Shown piece after piece: positions 8,365-17,404 of a stretch of 44,368 nucleotides of DNA. Under the pieces are notes generated by a model. That model was not told the DNA's origin. It did not search any database and saw only the letters and a program-made list of their open reading frames with translations. Location of the stretch: NCBI RefSeq assembly GCF_004348725.1, contig NZ_SMKR01000045.1, positions 1 to 44,368 of the forward strand, written 5' to 3'. The position numbers were made by a program, and so were the translations under genes. Numbering within the stretch: position 1 is the first letter of the stretch; the number at the start of each line of letters is the position of its first letter. Source of the stretch: Kribbella turkmenica. GTDB taxonomy: Bacteria; Actinomycetota; Actinomycetes; Propionibacteriales; Kribbellaceae.

Positions 8365-8970
8365 ATGGTCACCGCCCGTGTCCCCGCCCCTCTGGACGTC
8401 GATCTGACCACGACCGACCGGCCGCCGTTCCCGCTGCTGATCGCGGTCGCGGCCTCACCGGAGGACCGTGTCCGGCTCGCCGAGCGCGTCGACGACGTCG
8501 CGCCACTGCTGCTCGTCTCCAGTCTCGAAGAGCTCCGCCGGCTGCTGGCGACCGGCGAGCAACCACCGCCGGTCCCCGAACAGCCCGAGTCGCCGGAGCC
8601 CGCGGAGGTCGACGCGACCGCCGAGAGGGTGTCCGCCGGTGAGCCCGACGCCGGCGTGCTCACGATCGACCGGGTCCGGTCGGTCGCCCGGTGGCGCGAC
8701 CAGGAGGTCCAGCTGACCGAGCTCGAGCACGACCTGCTCACCCGGCTGATGTCCGCGCCGCTGCGGATCTGGACGTACGACGCCCTGCACCAGACCGTCT
8801 GGCGCAACCGGCACCTGCGCGGCACCGCCGACATCCACTCGGTGGTCAAGCGTCTCCGCCGCAAACTCGACGACCTCGGCACCACGGTCACCATCGACGC
8901 GGTCCGCGGCACCGGCTTCCGGCTCACCGACCACCAGCGCCCGACCGTCACCAACCTGCGCGCCGGGTAG
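8365..8970 (+). CDS. OmpR/PhoB-type winged-helix protein with a receiver stub (copy B)
   Basis: The protein is 201 aa and paralogous to the product of 3007-3594. The C-terminal domain (about 95-195) aligns throughout: LTELEHDLLTRLM, WTYDALHQTVWRNRHL, ADIHSVVKRLRRKLDDLG, TVTIDAVRGTGF. The N-terminal stub (FPLLIAVAASPEDRVRLAER, PLLLVSSLEE) matches the copy-A stub, and a Pro/Glu-rich linker joins the halves. No phosphoacceptor Asp is present. The gene is divergent from the subtilase and is followed after 11 nt by the PLP-enzyme gene, whose -10 box overlaps this stop codon. The ATG at 8365 has no Shine-Dalgarno, so the exact start is less certain than the body. A standalone DNA-binding role is inferred from the family. 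Confidence 0.83.
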   Translation: MVTARVPAPLDVDLTTTDRPPFPLLIAVAASPEDRVRLAERVDDVAPLLLVSSLEELRRLLATGEQPPPVPEQPESPEPAEVDATAERVSAGEPDAGVLTIDRVRSVARWRDQEVQLTELEHDLLTRLMSAPLRIWTYDALHQTVWRNRHLRGTADIHSVVKRLRRKLDDLGTTVTIDAVRGTGFRLTDHQRPTVTNLRAG

Positions 8971-8981
8971 GTTCACCAGGT

Positions 8982-10135
<1,154 letters not shown>

Positions 10136-10139
<4 letters not shown>

Positions 10140-10804
10140 CGCCGGGCCGGCCCCACGACGAACGGCTTCAACCTGGCCGCGAGGTCGGCGGAGTCGACGC
10201 GTTGGTAGTACTTGTCACTGACGCCACCGGCCGTGGACGCGGGACAGCCGTTCAGTGAACCCTGCAGGGTGAAGGTGGTGATCTGCCGCGCTGTCTTCGC
10301 TTCGAACACGCGGTACCGGTAGCGCGCCGACACCAACTCCGCCGTCGGCCTGGAGTCGTCGGTGGACTCGTAGTCGCAGGTGTCGACCGTCCTGGAGCGG
10401 TAGGTCTCGTCGCGCCACTCGCAGATCAGCAACTGCACCGCACCCGGGGTGGACGTGAGCTTCGCGTTCCACTCGCGAGGAAGTTCGGTGTAGATGTCGG
10501 CGAAGTCGAGGTTCACGAGCTCGGACAGGTGGATGCTCCGGCCGGCATAGGCCGGCCCGTCCGGGTTGTAGGCCCGCAGCTTCTTCGGGTCGAACGGGTT
10601 GCCGCCGCAGGCCACCTCGGGCTCCACGCGCGGGGGAGTGGTCGGGGTGGCCCGGCTGGGCGCGGTGTGAATGATGGAGCTCGGCGTCGGAGTGGCCGAG
10701 GCGGTCGGGGCCGGGATCCGGCCGGCGGTCGGGTCGTCGCCCGAGCATCCTGCGGCGATGGCGAGCGCGGCGGCTGCGCACAGGGCGATGAGACGGCGGA
10801 CCAT
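10136..10804 (-). CDS. Putative secreted lipoprotein of unknown function
   Basis: The protein is 222 aa from the ATG at 10804. A lipoprotein signal peptide ends in the lipobox AIAAGC with Cys19. A Ser/Thr/Pro-rich linker (about 25-60) leads to a globular domain of about 155 residues with five cysteines. That domain contains NPFDPKKLRAYN, a motif with Cys around LLICEWRDE, and GSLNGCPAS near the end. The layout recalls small actinobacterial lipoproteins such as the DUF3558 group, but I see no decisive motif and make no functional call. The stop overlaps that of the convergent PLP-enzyme gene by 2 nt. A strong hairpin at 10831-10861 separates it from glgE, so it probably has its own promoter. 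Confidence 0.75.
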
Positions 10805-10830
10805 ACGGCCTGATGCTAGGAAACCGCGGG

Positions 10831-10861
10831 GGCAGGATCCGGCGGGTGGCCGGATCCTGCC
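10831..10861 (-). terminator. Terminator downstream of glgE
   Basis: GGCAGGATCCGGC (10831-10843) pairs perfectly with GCCGGATCCTGCC (10849-10861) around a GGGTG loop, giving a 13-bp stem. It starts 15 nt after the glgE stop on the minus strand and separates glgE from the lipoprotein gene further on. Confidence 0.75.
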
Positions 10862-10876
10862 ATCAGGTGGTGCGGA

Positions 10877-12865
10877 TCAGGCCTGGCCGCGGCGGACGGC
10901 GAGGATGTGGGCCGGCTCGCCGTTCGGGTCGAGCTTGATGTAGTTCTGCTGGCCCCAGCGCCAGGTCGCGCCGCTGATCTCGTCGTACACGGTGAAGCTG
11001 TCCTCGGGACGCATGCCGAGCGCGGCCATGTCGAGGTGGACCATCGACTCGCGGACCGAGTGCGGGTCCGTGTTCACCACCACGATGACGGTGTCGCTGT
11101 GCCCGTCCGGCCCGGTGATCCGCTTCGAGTAGCACATGATCGCCTCGTCCTCGACCGTGTGCAGCGAGAGGTTGCGCAGCTGCTGCAGGGCCGGGTGCCG
11201 GCGGCGGATGTTGTTCAGCAGCGTCAGGTACGGCGCCAGCGAGCGTCCCTCGGCCTCGGCGGCCTCCCAGTCCCGCGGCCGGAACTGGAACTTCTCGGTG
11301 TCCAGGTACTCCTCCGAGCCCGGCCGGAGCGCGACGTGCTCGAACAACTCGTACCCGGCGTACACGCCCCAGGTCGGTGACGACGTCGACGCGATCGCCG
11401 CCCGGATCTTGAACGCGCCCGGACCGCCGTACTGCAGGTAGGCGGTCAGGATGTCCGGGGTGTTGACGAAGAAGTTCGGCCGGAGGAAGTGCGCGGTCTC
11501 CGTGGTCAGCTCCTGCAGGTACTCCTCCAGCTCCCACTTCTCGTTGCGCCAGGTGAAGTACGTGTACGACTGGTGGAAGCCGACCTTGGCCAGCTGCCGC
11601 ATCATCGGCCGCCGGGTGAACGCCTCGGACAGGAACACCACGTCCGGGTCGGTCTTGCGGATCTCGCCGAGCAGGTACTCCCAGAAGTTCACCGGCTTGG
11701 TGTGCGGGTTGTCGACCCTGAACACGGTCACCCCGTGCGAGATCCACAGCCGGACGATCCGCAGCACCTCGGCGTAGATGCCTTCGGGGTCGTTGTCGAA
11801 GTTGATCGGGTAGATGTCCTGGTACTTCTTCGGCGGGTTCTCGGCGTACGCGATCGAGCCGTCCGCGCGGACGCTGAACCACTTCGGGTGCTCGGTCACC
11901 CACGGATGGTCCGGGGAGGCCTGCAGCGCCAGGTCGATGGCGACCTCGAGCCCGAGCTCACGGGCCCGGCCGACGAAGAAGTCGAAGTCCTCGAAGGTGC
12001 CGAGCTCCGGGTGGATCGCGTCGTGCCCGCCCTCCTCGGAGCCGATCGCCCACGGCGACCCGGGATCACCGGGCTTCGGGTCGAGGGTGTTGTTCGGGCC
12101 CTTGCGGAACGAGTGGCCGATCGGGTGGATCGGCGGCACGTAAAGGATGTCGAAGCCCATCGAGGCAACCGCTTCCAGCCGCTTGGCCGCCGTCCGGAAG
12201 GTCCCGGACCTCCACTGCCCGGTCTCCTCGTCGTACTTCGCACCCTCCGACCGGGGGAAGAACTCGTACCAGCTGCCGTACAGCGCCCGCTCCCGGTCGA
12301 CCCACACCGGGTACGTCTCGGAGGACGTGATCAGCTCGCGCACCGGGTACCGCCCGAGCGCGGCCCGGACCTGCGGCGAGATGCCCGCGGCCAGCCGGGC
12401 CTCGGGCGGCAGCGCGCCGTTCGCCAGCGCCTGCGCGGCATCGCTCAACGTCGCCCGGTCGGCACGGACGGCGGGCGGCACGCCGGCGGCCGCGCGGTCG
12501 AAGAAGGCGGCTCCTTCGGCGAACATCAGGTCGACGTCGAGCCCGGCCGGCACCTTGATCTCGGCGTTGTGCCGCCAGGTGCCGTACGGGTCGCTCCAGC
12601 CCTCGACCGCGAACGTCCACGCGCCCTGCTCCTGCAGGGTCACGTCCACCGTCCACCGGTCCGAACCCTGCCCGACCGGGGTCATCAGCATCCGTCTGGT
12701 CTGCCCGGTCGGCGAGGTCAGCACGACGTTCGCGTTCACCGCGTCGTGGCCCTCGCGGAAGACCGTGGCCGCGATGGTGAACGTCTCGCCCACCGATGCC
12801 TTGGCCGGATACGCTCCGGCGTCGACGGTCGGGGTGACGTCGGTGATCGGGATGCGCCCAGTCAT
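10877..12865 (-). CDS. glgE: Alpha-1,4-glucan:maltose-1-phosphate maltosyltransferase (GH13)
   Basis: The protein is 662 aa from the ATG at 12865 (MTGRIPITDVTP). An earlier in-frame start at 12943 would add 26 residues with no family match. An N-terminal beta-sandwich domain (about 10-110) precedes a helical insert and a GH13 barrel. The barrel shows LYVPPIHPIGHSFRKG, the nucleophile Asp385 in FRVDNPHTKP and the acid Glu414 in FLSEAFTRRPMM. NPHTKP and the RRPMM loop are specific to GlgE (GH13_3). It transfers maltosyl units from alpha-maltose-1-phosphate to the non-reducing ends of alpha-1,4-glucans. It is divergent from glgP across a palindromic site. In many actinobacteria treS, pep2/mak and glgB lie beside glgE; here a terminator and an unrelated lipoprotein gene follow. 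Confidence 0.96.
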   Translation of the reverse strand: MTGRIPITDVTPTVDAGAYPAKASVGETFTIAATVFREGHDAVNANVVLTSPTGQTRRMLMTPVGQGSDRWTVDVTLQEQGAWTFAVEGWSDPYGTWRHNAEIKVPAGLDVDLMFAEGAAFFDRAAAGVPPAVRADRATLSDAAQALANGALPPEARLAAGISPQVRAALGRYPVRELITSSETYPVWVDRERALYGSWYEFFPRSEGAKYDEETGQWRSGTFRTAAKRLEAVASMGFDILYVPPIHPIGHSFRKGPNNTLDPKPGDPGSPWAIGSEEGGHDAIHPELGTFEDFDFFVGRARELGLEVAIDLALQASPDHPWVTEHPKWFSVRADGSIAYAENPPKKYQDIYPINFDNDPEGIYAEVLRIVRLWISHGVTVFRVDNPHTKPVNFWEYLLGEIRKTDPDVVFLSEAFTRRPMMRQLAKVGFHQSYTYFTWRNEKWELEEYLQELTTETAHFLRPNFFVNTPDILTAYLQYGGPGAFKIRAAIASTSSPTWGVYAGYELFEHVALRPGSEEYLDTEKFQFRPRDWEAAEAEGRSLAPYLTLLNNIRRRHPALQQLRNLSLHTVEDEAIMCYSKRITGPDGHSDTVIVVVNTDPHSVRESMVHLDMAALGMRPEDSFTVYDEISGATWRWGQQNYIKLDPNGEPAHILAVRRGQA

Positions 12866-13159
12866 GGCGTAGACGAACCTTCCCTCGCAGAGAGTGACAG
12901 CCGGCCGATTGCGATCCGGCGGGTGGAGTCGTGCGCAGTACATGAACTACAGCACTGACGTTAGCGGTTCCCCGGCCCCGAACGTGACACGCAGTGCCAT
13001 TTCGCTTCCACCCGCCACCCGGTCAGCGGCGGTGGTTCGGTCCACACCATGGAACATCGGCGACCACCCACCGAAAAAGGTCTGCAAAATCTTGCTCGCG
13101 TTGCAAGATCGATGCATGCCGAGGGTGCTCCGGTGGCCCGGGGCTTGTACGGTGTCCCG
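12866..13159. other. glgE-glgP divergent control region
   Basis: These 294 nt hold no gene. They contain the palindrome listed separately at 13089-13109. For glgP, a -10-like TACGGT (13148-13153) lies 6 nt before the GTG at 13160. For glgE, a minus-strand GGAAC (12967-12971) and GTT (12945-12947) are 19 nt apart, resembling an ECF-sigma promoter; that is weak evidence. The glgE leader has GAGGGAAGG about 14 nt before its ATG. Confidence 0.4.
13089..13109. promoter_or_regulatory. Palindromic LacI-type operator candidate
   Basis: ATCTTGC (13089-13095) and GCAAGAT (13103-13109) form a perfect inverted repeat around a 7-nt spacer, with flanking TGCA at 13083 and 13113. CTTGC-N7-GCAAG resembles operators of LacI-family sugar repressors; actinobacterial MalR sites have CTTGCA-like half-sites. 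It lies between divergent glgE and glgP, about 51 nt upstream of the glgP start. No LacI-family gene is in the window, so any regulator acts from elsewhere. Confidence 0.5.
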
Positions 13160-15781
13160 GTGCGAGCGATACGACGATTCTCCGTCCGCCCTGTCCTGCC
13201 CGAGCAGCTGACCGGCCTGGGCACCCTGGTGAACAACCTCCGCTGGGCCTGGCACCCGGAGACGCAGGACGTCTTCGAGGCGGTCGACCCGCAGCTGTGG
13301 CGGAGCACCGGCGGTGACCCGGTCAAGCTTCTCGGCGAGGTCCCGGCGGCCCGGCTCGACGAGCTGGCCAACGACCAAGCCTTCCTGCGCCGGCTGGAGC
13401 TGGCCGTAGCCGACCTGAACGGCTACGTGTCCGACGACCGCTGGTTCCAGACCGACGCCGGTTCGCCGGTCAGCTCGGTGGCCTACTTCTCCCCGGAGTT
13501 CGGCATCACCCACGTGCTGCCGCAGTACTCCGGCGGCCTGGGCATCCTGGCCGGCGACCACCTGAAGGCGGCCAGCGACCTCGCCGTGCCGCTGATCGGG
13601 GTCGGGTTGCTCTACCGGCACGGGTACTTCGCCCAGTCGCTGAACCGCGAGGGCTGGCAGCAGGAGCGCTACCCGCTGGTGGACCCGGACGGGCTGCCGA
13701 TCAGCCTGCTCCGTGACGGTGCCGAGTCGAATGCCGAACCTGCGACTGTGACATTGACCCTGCCCGGCAACCGGCAGCTGCACGCCCAGATCTGGGTCGC
13801 GCAGGTCGGCCGGGTGCCGTTGCTCATGCTGGACTCCGACATGGAGGGCAACGAGCCCGCCGAGCGCGAGGTGACCGACCGGCTGTACGGCGGTTCCACC
13901 GAGCACCGGCTGCTCCAGGAGCTGCTCCTCGGCGTCGGCGGTGTCCGCGCGGTCCGCGAGTACTGCCGGATCACCGGCCACCCGGCCCCCGAGGTGTTCC
14001 ACACCAACGAGGGGCACGCCGGCTTCCTCGGGATCGAGCGGATCCGCGAGCTGGCCACCGGCCAGGACCTCGACTTCGACACCGCGCTCGAGGTCGCCCG
14101 CGGCGGCACCGTGTTCACCACCCACACGCCGGTGCCGGCCGGTATCGACCGGTTCCCGGTGGAGCTGATCCAGCAGCACTTCTCCCCGGACGCGTTCGGC
14201 GAGGGCGTGCCGGTCGACCGGATCCTCGAGCTCGGCGCCGAGGACTTCGAGGGCGGCGACCCCGGCGTCTTCAACATGGCGATCATGGGCCTGCGGCTGG
14301 CGCAGCGGGCCAACGGCGTGTCCAAGCTGCACGGCGTCGTCAGCCGGGGGATGTTCTCCGGGCTGTGGCCGAGCTTCGACGCGACCGACGTACCGATCAC
14401 CTCGATCACCAACGGGGTGCACGCGCCGACCTGGGTCGCGCGGGAGATCAACGACCTGACCCTCGCGGCCACCGACACCGACGCGGCGTCGTTCGATGGC
14501 GACGGCATCTTCGCCGGGCTCGACAAGACCACCGACGCGCAGATCTGGGAGACCAAGCGGATCCTGCGGCAGCGGTTCATCGACGACACCCGGACCCGGG
14601 TCCGGCAGTCCTGGCTGAACCGCGGCGCCAGCGAGGCCGAGCTCGGCTGGGTCGACTCGATCCTCGACCCGGACGTGCTGACGATGGGCTTCGCCCGGCG
14701 GGTCCCGTCGTACAAGCGGCTCACGCTCATGCTGCGCGACCCGGCCCGGTTGAAGGCGCTGCTGCTGCACCCGCAGCGGCCGGTCCAGATCGTCATCGCC
14801 GGCAAGGCGCACCCGCACGACGAGGGCGGCAAGAAGCTCATCCAGGAGATGGTCCGGTTCGCCGACGACCCGGAGATCCGGCACCGGATCGTGTTCGTGC
14901 CCGACTACGACATCGCGCTCGCGCAGCCGATGTACCCGGGCTGCGACGTCTGGCTGAACAACCCGCTCCGCCCGTACGAGGCCTGCGGCACGTCCGGGAT
15001 GAAGGCGGCGCTGAACGGTGCGCTCAACCTGTCCATCCGCGACGGCTGGTGGGACGAGTGGTACGACGACGAGTTCGGCTGGGCGATCCCGTCCGCCGAG
15101 GGCATCGAGGACACCGACCGGCGCGACGACCTCGAGGCGCACGCGCTGTACGACCTGATCGAGAAGCAGGTGGCGCCGCGGTTCTACGACGGTGACGTGC
15201 CCGGCCGGTGGATCGAGATGCTGCGGCACACGATCAAGGAGCTCGGCCCGAAGGTGCTCGCCACCCGGATGGTCCGCGACTACGTCGAGCGGCTGTACGT
15301 GCCGGCCGCGCAGTCGTCGCGCTCGCTGAACTCGACGTACGACGGTGCGCGCGAGCTGGCCGCGTGGAAGAAGAAGGTCCGGGCGGCCTGGTCGCAGATC
15401 CGGGTCGACCACGTCGAGCTCCAGGGCCTGGGCGACATACCACAGCTGGGGACGAACGTCGGCATCCGTACGTTCGCGGCCCTCGGCGACCTGCGGCCGG
15501 ACGACATCGACGTCGAGGTGCTGCACGGGCGGGTCGACTCCAACGACGAGATCACGGACCCGGTCCGGGCGTCGCTGTCGCTGGCGGAGACCTACGAGGG
15601 CAACCGCCACCGGTACGAGGGCGAGCTGAAGCTCGACCGCACCGGCCCGTTCGGCTACACCGTCCGCGTCGTCCCGAAGCACGCGGGCCTCGCATCCCCT
15701 GCCGAGCTGGGCCTGGCCGCCGGCCCCTCCGACCCGGAGGACCCGTCCACCCCGGACCTCCCCGCCGGCTCCGAGTTCTGA
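13160..15781 (+). CDS. glgP: Alpha-glucan (glycogen/maltodextrin) phosphorylase
   Basis: The protein is 873 aa from the GTG at 13160, read as MRAIRRFSVRPVLPEQL, the usual actinobacterial GlgP N-terminus. A further upstream ATG at 13049 would add residues translated from the operator. TACGGT lies 6 nt before the GTG and there is no Shine-Dalgarno, so the transcript is probably leaderless. Features of the short GT35 branch are VAYFSPEFGI with QYSGGLGILAGDHLKAASDL near the N-terminus and NEGHAGFLGIERI. PLP binds Lys615 in GTSGMKAALNGALNLS, followed by DGWWDEWYD. It phosphorolyses alpha-1,4-glucans to glucose-1-phosphate in the cytoplasm. It faces glgE, so synthesis and breakdown enzymes share one control region. 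Confidence 0.95.
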   Translation: MRAIRRFSVRPVLPEQLTGLGTLVNNLRWAWHPETQDVFEAVDPQLWRSTGGDPVKLLGEVPAARLDELANDQAFLRRLELAVADLNGYVSDDRWFQTDAGSPVSSVAYFSPEFGITHVLPQYSGGLGILAGDHLKAASDLAVPLIGVGLLYRHGYFAQSLNREGWQQERYPLVDPDGLPISLLRDGAESNAEPATVTLTLPGNRQLHAQIWVAQVGRVPLLMLDSDMEGNEPAEREVTDRLYGGSTEHRLLQELLLGVGGVRAVREYCRITGHPAPEVFHTNEGHAGFLGIERIRELATGQDLDFDTALEVARGGTVFTTHTPVPAGIDRFPVELIQQHFSPDAFGEGVPVDRILELGAEDFEGGDPGVFNMAIMGLRLAQRANGVSKLHGVVSRGMFSGLWPSFDATDVPITSITNGVHAPTWVAREINDLTLAATDTDAASFDGDGIFAGLDKTTDAQIWETKRILRQRFIDDTRTRVRQSWLNRGASEAELGWVDSILDPDVLTMGFARRVPSYKRLTLMLRDPARLKALLLHPQRPVQIVIAGKAHPHDEGGKKLIQEMVRFADDPEIRHRIVFVPDYDIALAQPMYPGCDVWLNNPLRPYEACGTSGMKAALNGALNLSIRDGWWDEWYDDEFGWAIPSAEGIEDTDRRDDLEAHALYDLIEKQVAPRFYDGDVPGRWIEMLRHTIKELGPKVLATRMVRDYVERLYVPAAQSSRSLNSTYDGARELAAWKKKVRAAWSQIRVDHVELQGLGDIPQLGTNVGIRTFAALGDLRPDDIDVEVLHGRVDSNDEITDPVRASLSLAETYEGNRHRYEGELKLDRTGPFGYTVRVVPKHAGLASPAELGLAAGPSDPEDPSTPDLPAGSEF

Positions 15782-15784
15782 CCC

Positions 15785-15819
15785 GAAGGCCCCGCCTGCC
15801 TCACCAGGCGGGGCCCTTC
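15785..15819. terminator. Terminator after glgP, shared with a convergent gene
   Basis: GGCCCCGCCTG (15788-15798) pairs perfectly with CAGGCGGGGCC (15805-15815) around a CCTCAC loop. It is extended by GAA (15785-15787) with TTC (15817-15819) past one bulged C. It starts 4 nt after the glgP stop and lies directly beyond the stop of the minus-strand membrane protein. Confidence 0.8.
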
Positions 15820-15822
15820 GTG

Positions 15823-16347
15823 TCACCGCTTCTTCTTGCGGAGCAGTCCCCACGGCTTGAAGACCGACAGCACCACCGCGAACATCAGCAGGGTCGGTGA
15901 CACGATCGGTGGGTAGATCATGTCGCCCAGCGGGATGTCGAGGTCGTTGGCCTCGGCGCGGTCGGCGATCTCGGCCACACCGGGTCGCAGCGACATCAGC
16001 ACAAGCGTGCTCAGCAGCAGGTTGAGGACCAGCTTCACGACGACCCACCAGTACTTCGTCAGGCCGTACTTGCTGCCCATCGCCAGGAGTACGCCGGTGA
16101 CCAGACACATCAGCCCGGATACCGTCATCGGCCACACCGTCACCAGTTCGAGCACCCGGAAGCACAGCACCTTCGTGCTCTGGTCGTCGGTGCCCAGCGC
16201 GGTGAACGTCAGCACCGCCATCACCACGTCGATACCGAGCCACGACCCGACAGACGCGATGTGCAGCACCAGCACGGCCTTCCGTGTCCTCGCTCCCAGC
16301 CGCCACGGCTTCACACCCGTACCGGCGTTCAACGTCGCGCCACTCAT
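15823..16347 (-). CDS. Four-helix membrane protein, DUF2269-like
   Basis: The protein is 174 aa from the ATG at 16347. It has four hydrophobic helices at about 24-50, 62-90, 100-122 and 146-165, and a basic C-terminus ending RKKKR. The motif VLHIASVGSWLGIDVVMAV in the first helix resembles the H-x-x-x-x-G-W-x-G pattern of DUF2269-type membrane proteins. No catalytic motif or cofactor signature is clear, although the helix histidine could be a metal or haem ligand. It stands alone: glgP converges on it from the right-hand terminator, and the gene-free 16.4-17.4 kb region lies upstream. Function is unknown. Confidence 0.75.
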   Translation of the reverse strand: MSGATLNAGTGVKPWRLGARTRKAVLVLHIASVGSWLGIDVVMAVLTFTALGTDDQSTKVLCFRVLELVTVWPMTVSGLMCLVTGVLLAMGSKYGLTKYWWVVVKLVLNLLLSTLVLMSLRPGVAEIADRAEANDLDIPLGDMIYPPIVSPTLLMFAVVLSVFKPWGLLRKKKR

Positions 16348-16587
16348 CTCCTTCTCCCGTCAGCTCGGATCAACTACCTACCGATCCTGAGGGAGGCGGG
16401 CACGGCGCCGCGTCGGCCGGCTGGAGGCATTCGGCGTACCACGATCGACGTACTGGTCGGTGGCCTGGGCAAGCTTGGTACTCGCGGTTGCGTGACGGTG
16501 CTAGTGCCTCGCCCGGAAACGTTGGGGTCGTAACTGTTGACGAGCGTGGTCGCGTGCTGGGTGCCTGCGCTGATCCTCCGCCACCTG

Positions 16588-16628
16588 ATGGGGACTGGGG
16601 CATCTTGTCAGCTGTCCCCAGTCCCCAT
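16588..16628. repeat. Perfect 13-bp hairpin inside the inverted-repeat element
   Basis: ATGGGGACTGGGG (16588-16600) and CCCCAGTCCCCAT (16616-16628) are exact reverse complements separated by 15 nt. Confidence 0.85.
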
Positions 16629-16661
16629 TGCCGTCCACGGTTGGGGGATCCGGGCTGATGT

Positions 16662-16760
16662 CTGCAGTTCGACAGGAGGTGTCCGGCGATCGAGCCGGAT
16701 TGCTGGTCTGCTCAGGCGTGCGTCGTGGGCAGTGGGCGCATACGTCCTGTCGAACTGCAG
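16662..16760. repeat. Perfect 16-bp inverted repeat inside the element, enclosing a second hairpin
   Basis: CTGCAGTTCGACAGGA (16662-16677) and TCCTGTCGAACTGCAG (16745-16760) are exact reverse complements 67 nt apart. Between them TCCGGC-GATCGA-GCCGGA (16682-16699) forms a further small stem-loop, so the right half of the element could fold into a branched structure. Confidence 0.85.
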
Positions 16761-17101
16761 CCAACGCGGGTTACGACCTCAACGTTTCTGGACGCGGCAC
16801 TAGTTGTCATTGCCCTGCAGTGAGGCGACCGTGGTGTCGCGGCTCCGGCTGCGGGAGTGTGCCAGGGCAGGACGCAGCTATCCCCGGAGCAGCTCACCCG
16901 AGTGGTCGAGTGACCGGGGTGAATGCGGTGAGGGGCCTGCCTGTGGTTGGTGGGATTCTGGGATGAAACCGCCACCGGCTTCCACCAGGCCCACCGGCCG
17001 ATAGACCCATCGGCCGACGAGAACCACCGCGCTGTGCCGCTGACGCCGATGTCCCCATCGCCCCGGCCATCCGGACCGCGCGACCCCACTCACCCGACCC
17101 C

Positions 17102-17200
17102 GCAACCGCCATTACACAAAGCCATCCACGCCCGCCCCGCCACACTCCCGCACCCGGCAACCGCGATCGTACAGAGCCATCCACGCCGCCCGGGCTACAC
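17102..17200. repeat. Imperfect direct repeat, 55-bp period
   Basis: Two copies (about 17102-17145 and 17157-17200) share GCAACCGC, an AC-A-AGCCATCCACGCC core and a CACAC/TACAC end. The shared core suggests an old tandem duplication in non-coding or decayed sequence. Confidence 0.55.
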
Positions 17201-17378
17201 CCGCCTCCTCGGCCGCCCAACACCGGTTCAGCCGGATCAGTGCCTCCGCGGTACCCGTTCGACGGATCCACCTGCGCCGGTGGGAGCAGCCCGGAGACGT
17301 CGTACGACCGCAACGCCTAGTGTGAGAGCCCGGTCCGCCGGCCGAACTCGCTGATCGTCAACACCCGACCATCAAACC

Positions 17379-17397
17379 CCTTGCCCTTGGGGCAAGG
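17379..17397 (-). terminator. Palindrome after the HREH-family gene: terminator or MerR-type operator
   Basis: CCTTGCCC (17379-17386), a TTG loop and GGGCAAGG (17390-17397) form a perfect 8-bp stem. It sits 7 nt beyond the stop of the minus-strand gene and is followed on that strand by GGTTTGATGG, so a terminator is the simpler reading. The sequence also resembles the spacer palindromes of MerR-family promoters, but no MerR gene or downstream plus-strand gene is present. Confidence 0.45.
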
Positions 17398-17404
17398 TAA
17401 AGGG

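Larger units (their letters stand above)
16501..16803. mobile_element. 303-bp nested inverted-repeat element (MITE-like), no coding capacity
   Basis: The ends are inverted repeats. 16501-16534 (starting CTAGTGCCTCGCCCGG) and the reverse complement of 16770-16803 match at 30 of 34 positions, including GAAACGTTG and GGTCGTAAC. Both outer ends read CTAG, which may be a 4-bp target duplication. Inside are a perfect 13-bp hairpin (16588-16600 with 16616-16628). There is also a perfect 16-bp inverted repeat (16662-16677 with 16745-16760) that encloses a smaller TCCGGC/GCCGGA hairpin at 16682-16699. No transposase fits. Terminal repeats, a probable short duplication and no gene suggest a MITE moved in trans, but a structured RNA or regulatory element cannot be excluded. 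Confidence 0.6.
16348..17404. other. Gene-free 1-kb interval rich in repeats and hairpins
   Basis: I find no convincing protein gene here. Frames are short, Pro/Arg/Gly-rich and lack ribosome sites, and they look like GC-bias artefacts. The interval holds the 303-bp nested inverted-repeat element (16501-16803). A perfect 8-bp hairpin, CGGCCGAT/ATCGGCCG, lies at 16995-17016. There is also a 44-bp imperfect direct repeat (17102-17145 and 17157-17200) and a palindrome at 17379-17397. It separates the storage-glucan genes from a MarR operon and could be a former insertion site or decayed genes. Confidence 0.6.

Noticed and set aside
13049..13159. Upstream ATG of the glgP frame
   Set aside because: It would translate the palindromic operator, has no Shine-Dalgarno, and the family N-terminus begins at the GTG at 13160.
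12947..16306. A 1119-codon open frame antisense to glgP and part of the adjacent genes
   Set aside because: Same GC-bias artefact; no recognisable domain and it overlaps the well-supported glgP gene throughout.
16947..17354. A 135-codon plus-strand frame in the gene-free interval
   Set aside because: Pro/Arg/Thr-rich, no ribosome site, no family resemblance, and it runs across the direct repeats and a hairpin.
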